Shown piece after piece: positions 3,854 to 5,101 of a stretch of DNA of 5,101 nt. The translations under genes were made by a program, and so were the position numbers. The stretch's first letter is position 1. Every line of letters starts with the position of its first letter. The stretch comes from UBA9630 sp037137555 (GTDB lineage Bacteria > Patescibacteriota > Minisyncoccia > Moranbacterales > UBA2206): positions 1 through 5,101 of the forward strand of contig JBAXKA010000061.1 of NCBI GenBank assembly GCA_037137555.1. Direction: 5' to 3'. The notes beneath the pieces were generated by a model. That model searched no databases. It saw only the letters and a list, made by a program, of their open reading frames with translations, and was not told where the DNA came from.

Positions 3854-5101
3854 TTACTTATTGCCAGATAAACTGGCGAATACCTCCTCCATCCTGTCAG
3901 TTGAAACAGGAGGATTTTCTGTTGTTGTTGACAAAAACTGATTCCCGCCGATGCCCGTGCCCACTAACTGGACACTTTCTTGGCGAGAATTTTCATACCA
4001 CCGCTGAAGCGGTGTTGTTATTTCCCACTTGACATACAAAAGCGCCGTGGGGTTGATTGTTGCGTAAAACTTTCCTTGGAAACCAGCTGATATTGTGCCC
4101 CAGTCATCTGCTAATTCATGACGAATTTCTGTTCCCACTACTCCAGGAATCAGATCGTCATAGCCCTGGTAATCGAGTCCAGCATAATTTCGCCAGACCC
4201 AATTTGGAGCAAATTTATAATCCACTCCAACCACGGCTTCCACAAATGTTCTATTGGCGGATTTGATGTCAACAAAACTACTGTCAACTTTTTGATTACC
4301 AAATCCGAACCAACTTTCAACCGTGGCATACAACCACAGTTGGTCATAAATCACTTCGTGCCGATATTCGGCGTAAACGCCAGCAACCGGGCCGAATTGA
4401 TTGATGTGCCAGTCTCGATCGGAATTTTCCCAGTGGGAATTTTCCATTCCAAGACGGCCTTTGACGATGAACTGGCGAGATAATAATTCATCTCCACCTG
4501 TCCAATTTCGTTTAATCCCAACCTGCGCGGTGAGGCGCGAGCCATCACCGCTTTCCGGCTTACTTGTAATGGTATAGCCGTATGCACTTGCAAGTGCACC
4601 GACTCCCCAAGCATATTCTGAGGAGCAATCCTCGGCAAAATTTCTCCAAAAAAGAATTTCGCCAAAGGCTCCCCAGCCTTTGTTTTCGCTGTGTCCGCCT
4701 GGATCATGAACGATCCAGTAGGCACCAGAATCAAACTCACCTTGATCCTGGCATTTTTTGCAAGGAACCGCAGTAACTTCCTGCAATTCCCGAACAGCCA
4801 GCATCGGTTCTTCCTGAACCTCAATTGTCTGCTCATCTTCCTGGATTGGCGGAGGATTAATTTCTCCTTTTTTCCACCAAATCCAGTTTCTGCACCAGAG
4901 AACTTTAGCAACGACATAATCGCCGATGCCAAAATTCTTGGCTAAATATTTTTTCCCGTCCCATTGTGTGCGAACGGATTTTTTAATCTTGCTCTTGCCG
5001 AAAGTAACCGCTCCGAGGAGCTGTCCACTCTCGACATTCACCCACTCAAAATTATTATTACTAAAATTTTTGAGTGTTGTCTCCTTAATACTGGTTGGGA
5101 T
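3854..5101 (-). CDS. Beta-barrel-like surface protein, N-terminus beyond right edge
   Basis: The frame is open from the right edge to the stop at 3854, giving 415 visible codons. A GTG at 5041 could be a start, but the 20 codons before it are also open (ending NNNFEW) and no ribosome binding site fits, so the gene most likely begins outside the window. Residues are numbered from that GTG. A basic, tryptophan-rich domain (1-60; YVVAKVLWCRNWIWWKKGE) is followed by a proline/glutamate-rich linker (61-92) and a CxxC pair (Cys94, Cys97). About 11 glycine- and aromatic-rich amphipathic strands come next (roughly 120-342), such as AWGVGALASAYGYT, SRLTAQVGIKRNW, GPVAGVYAEYRHEV and TALLYVKWEIT, then a polar tail. 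The strand pattern resembles outer-membrane barrels, although the last residue is Lys, not the usual aromatic. I do not recognise a family. A secreted all-beta adhesin or enzyme is the main alternative. Confidence 0.8.
   Translation of the reverse strand: MPTSIKETTLKNFSNNNFEWVNVESGQLLGAVTFGKSKIKKSVRTQWDGKKYLAKNFGIGDYVVAKVLWCRNWIWWKKGEINPPPIQEDEQTIEVQEEPMLAVRELQEVTAVPCKKCQDQGEFDSGAYWIVHDPGGHSENKGWGAFGEILFWRNFAEDCSSEYAWGVGALASAYGYTITSKPESGDGSRLTAQVGIKRNWTGGDELLSRQFIVKGRLGMENSHWENSDRDWHINQFGPVAGVYAEYRHEVIYDQLWLYATVESWFGFGNQKVDSSFVDIKSANRTFVEAVVGVDYKFAPNWVWRNYAGLDYQGYDDLIPGVVGTEIRHELADDWGTISAGFQGKFYATINPTALLYVKWEITTPLQRWYENSRQESVQLVGTGIGGNQFLSTTTENPPVSTDRMEEVFASLSGNK

Noticed and set aside
4351..4932. 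Minus-strand frame of 193 codons inside the barrel-like gene
   Set aside because: It lies wholly within the longer open frame, which continues to the window edge and has a regular beta-strand pattern. The shorter frame shows no domain or plausible signal.

Overview
This is an AT-rich bacterial window. Every gene I can support lies on the minus strand, so the genes read from right to left. I suspect a Candidate Phyla Radiation (Patescibacteria) genome or a similar uncultivated lineage. The reasons are the compact minus-strand layout, lysine/isoleucine/phenylalanine-rich membrane proteins, starts that mostly lack a Shine-Dalgarno sequence, and intergenic TGAG..TCGAA elements of a type I remember from draft genomes of such lineages. 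This placement is inference at about even odds. No marker gene is present.

From right to left: (1) A gene cut by the right edge (3854-5101) codes for a protein whose last ~280 residues read as successive amphipathic beta strands, like an outer-membrane-type beta barrel. A weak hairpin terminator follows it. (2) A gene-free interval (3430-3853) holds three copies of a 25-bp hairpin element, a half copy and a CCAAA tandem repeat. (3) A small exported protein of unknown function (3043-3429) has its own promoter, a good ribosome binding site and a textbook terminator, so it looks like a single-gene unit. (4) A short spacer (2847-2982) has a putative promoter that overlaps that terminator, a fourth hairpin element and five 14-bp tandem units. 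(5) Two overlapping genes follow: a Wzy/WaaL-type polysaccharide polymerase or ligase (1386-2846) and a GT4 glycosyltransferase (212-1408). (6) A promoter and the first 29 codons of another membrane or exported protein run off the left edge.

The two-gene unit probably builds a surface glycan: GT4 adds a sugar to a lipid-linked intermediate in the cytoplasm, and the multi-pass membrane protein polymerises or transfers the finished chain outside. The barrel-like and small exported proteins are richer in G+C and may be separate surface components.

The most unusual signal is the hairpin element family. Four copies share a conserved TGAG-YYYRTCGAA core, while the flanking arms differ between copies yet stay complementary within each copy. 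In two copies the arm on the TCGAA side runs straight into a tandem repeat made from that arm's own sequence.
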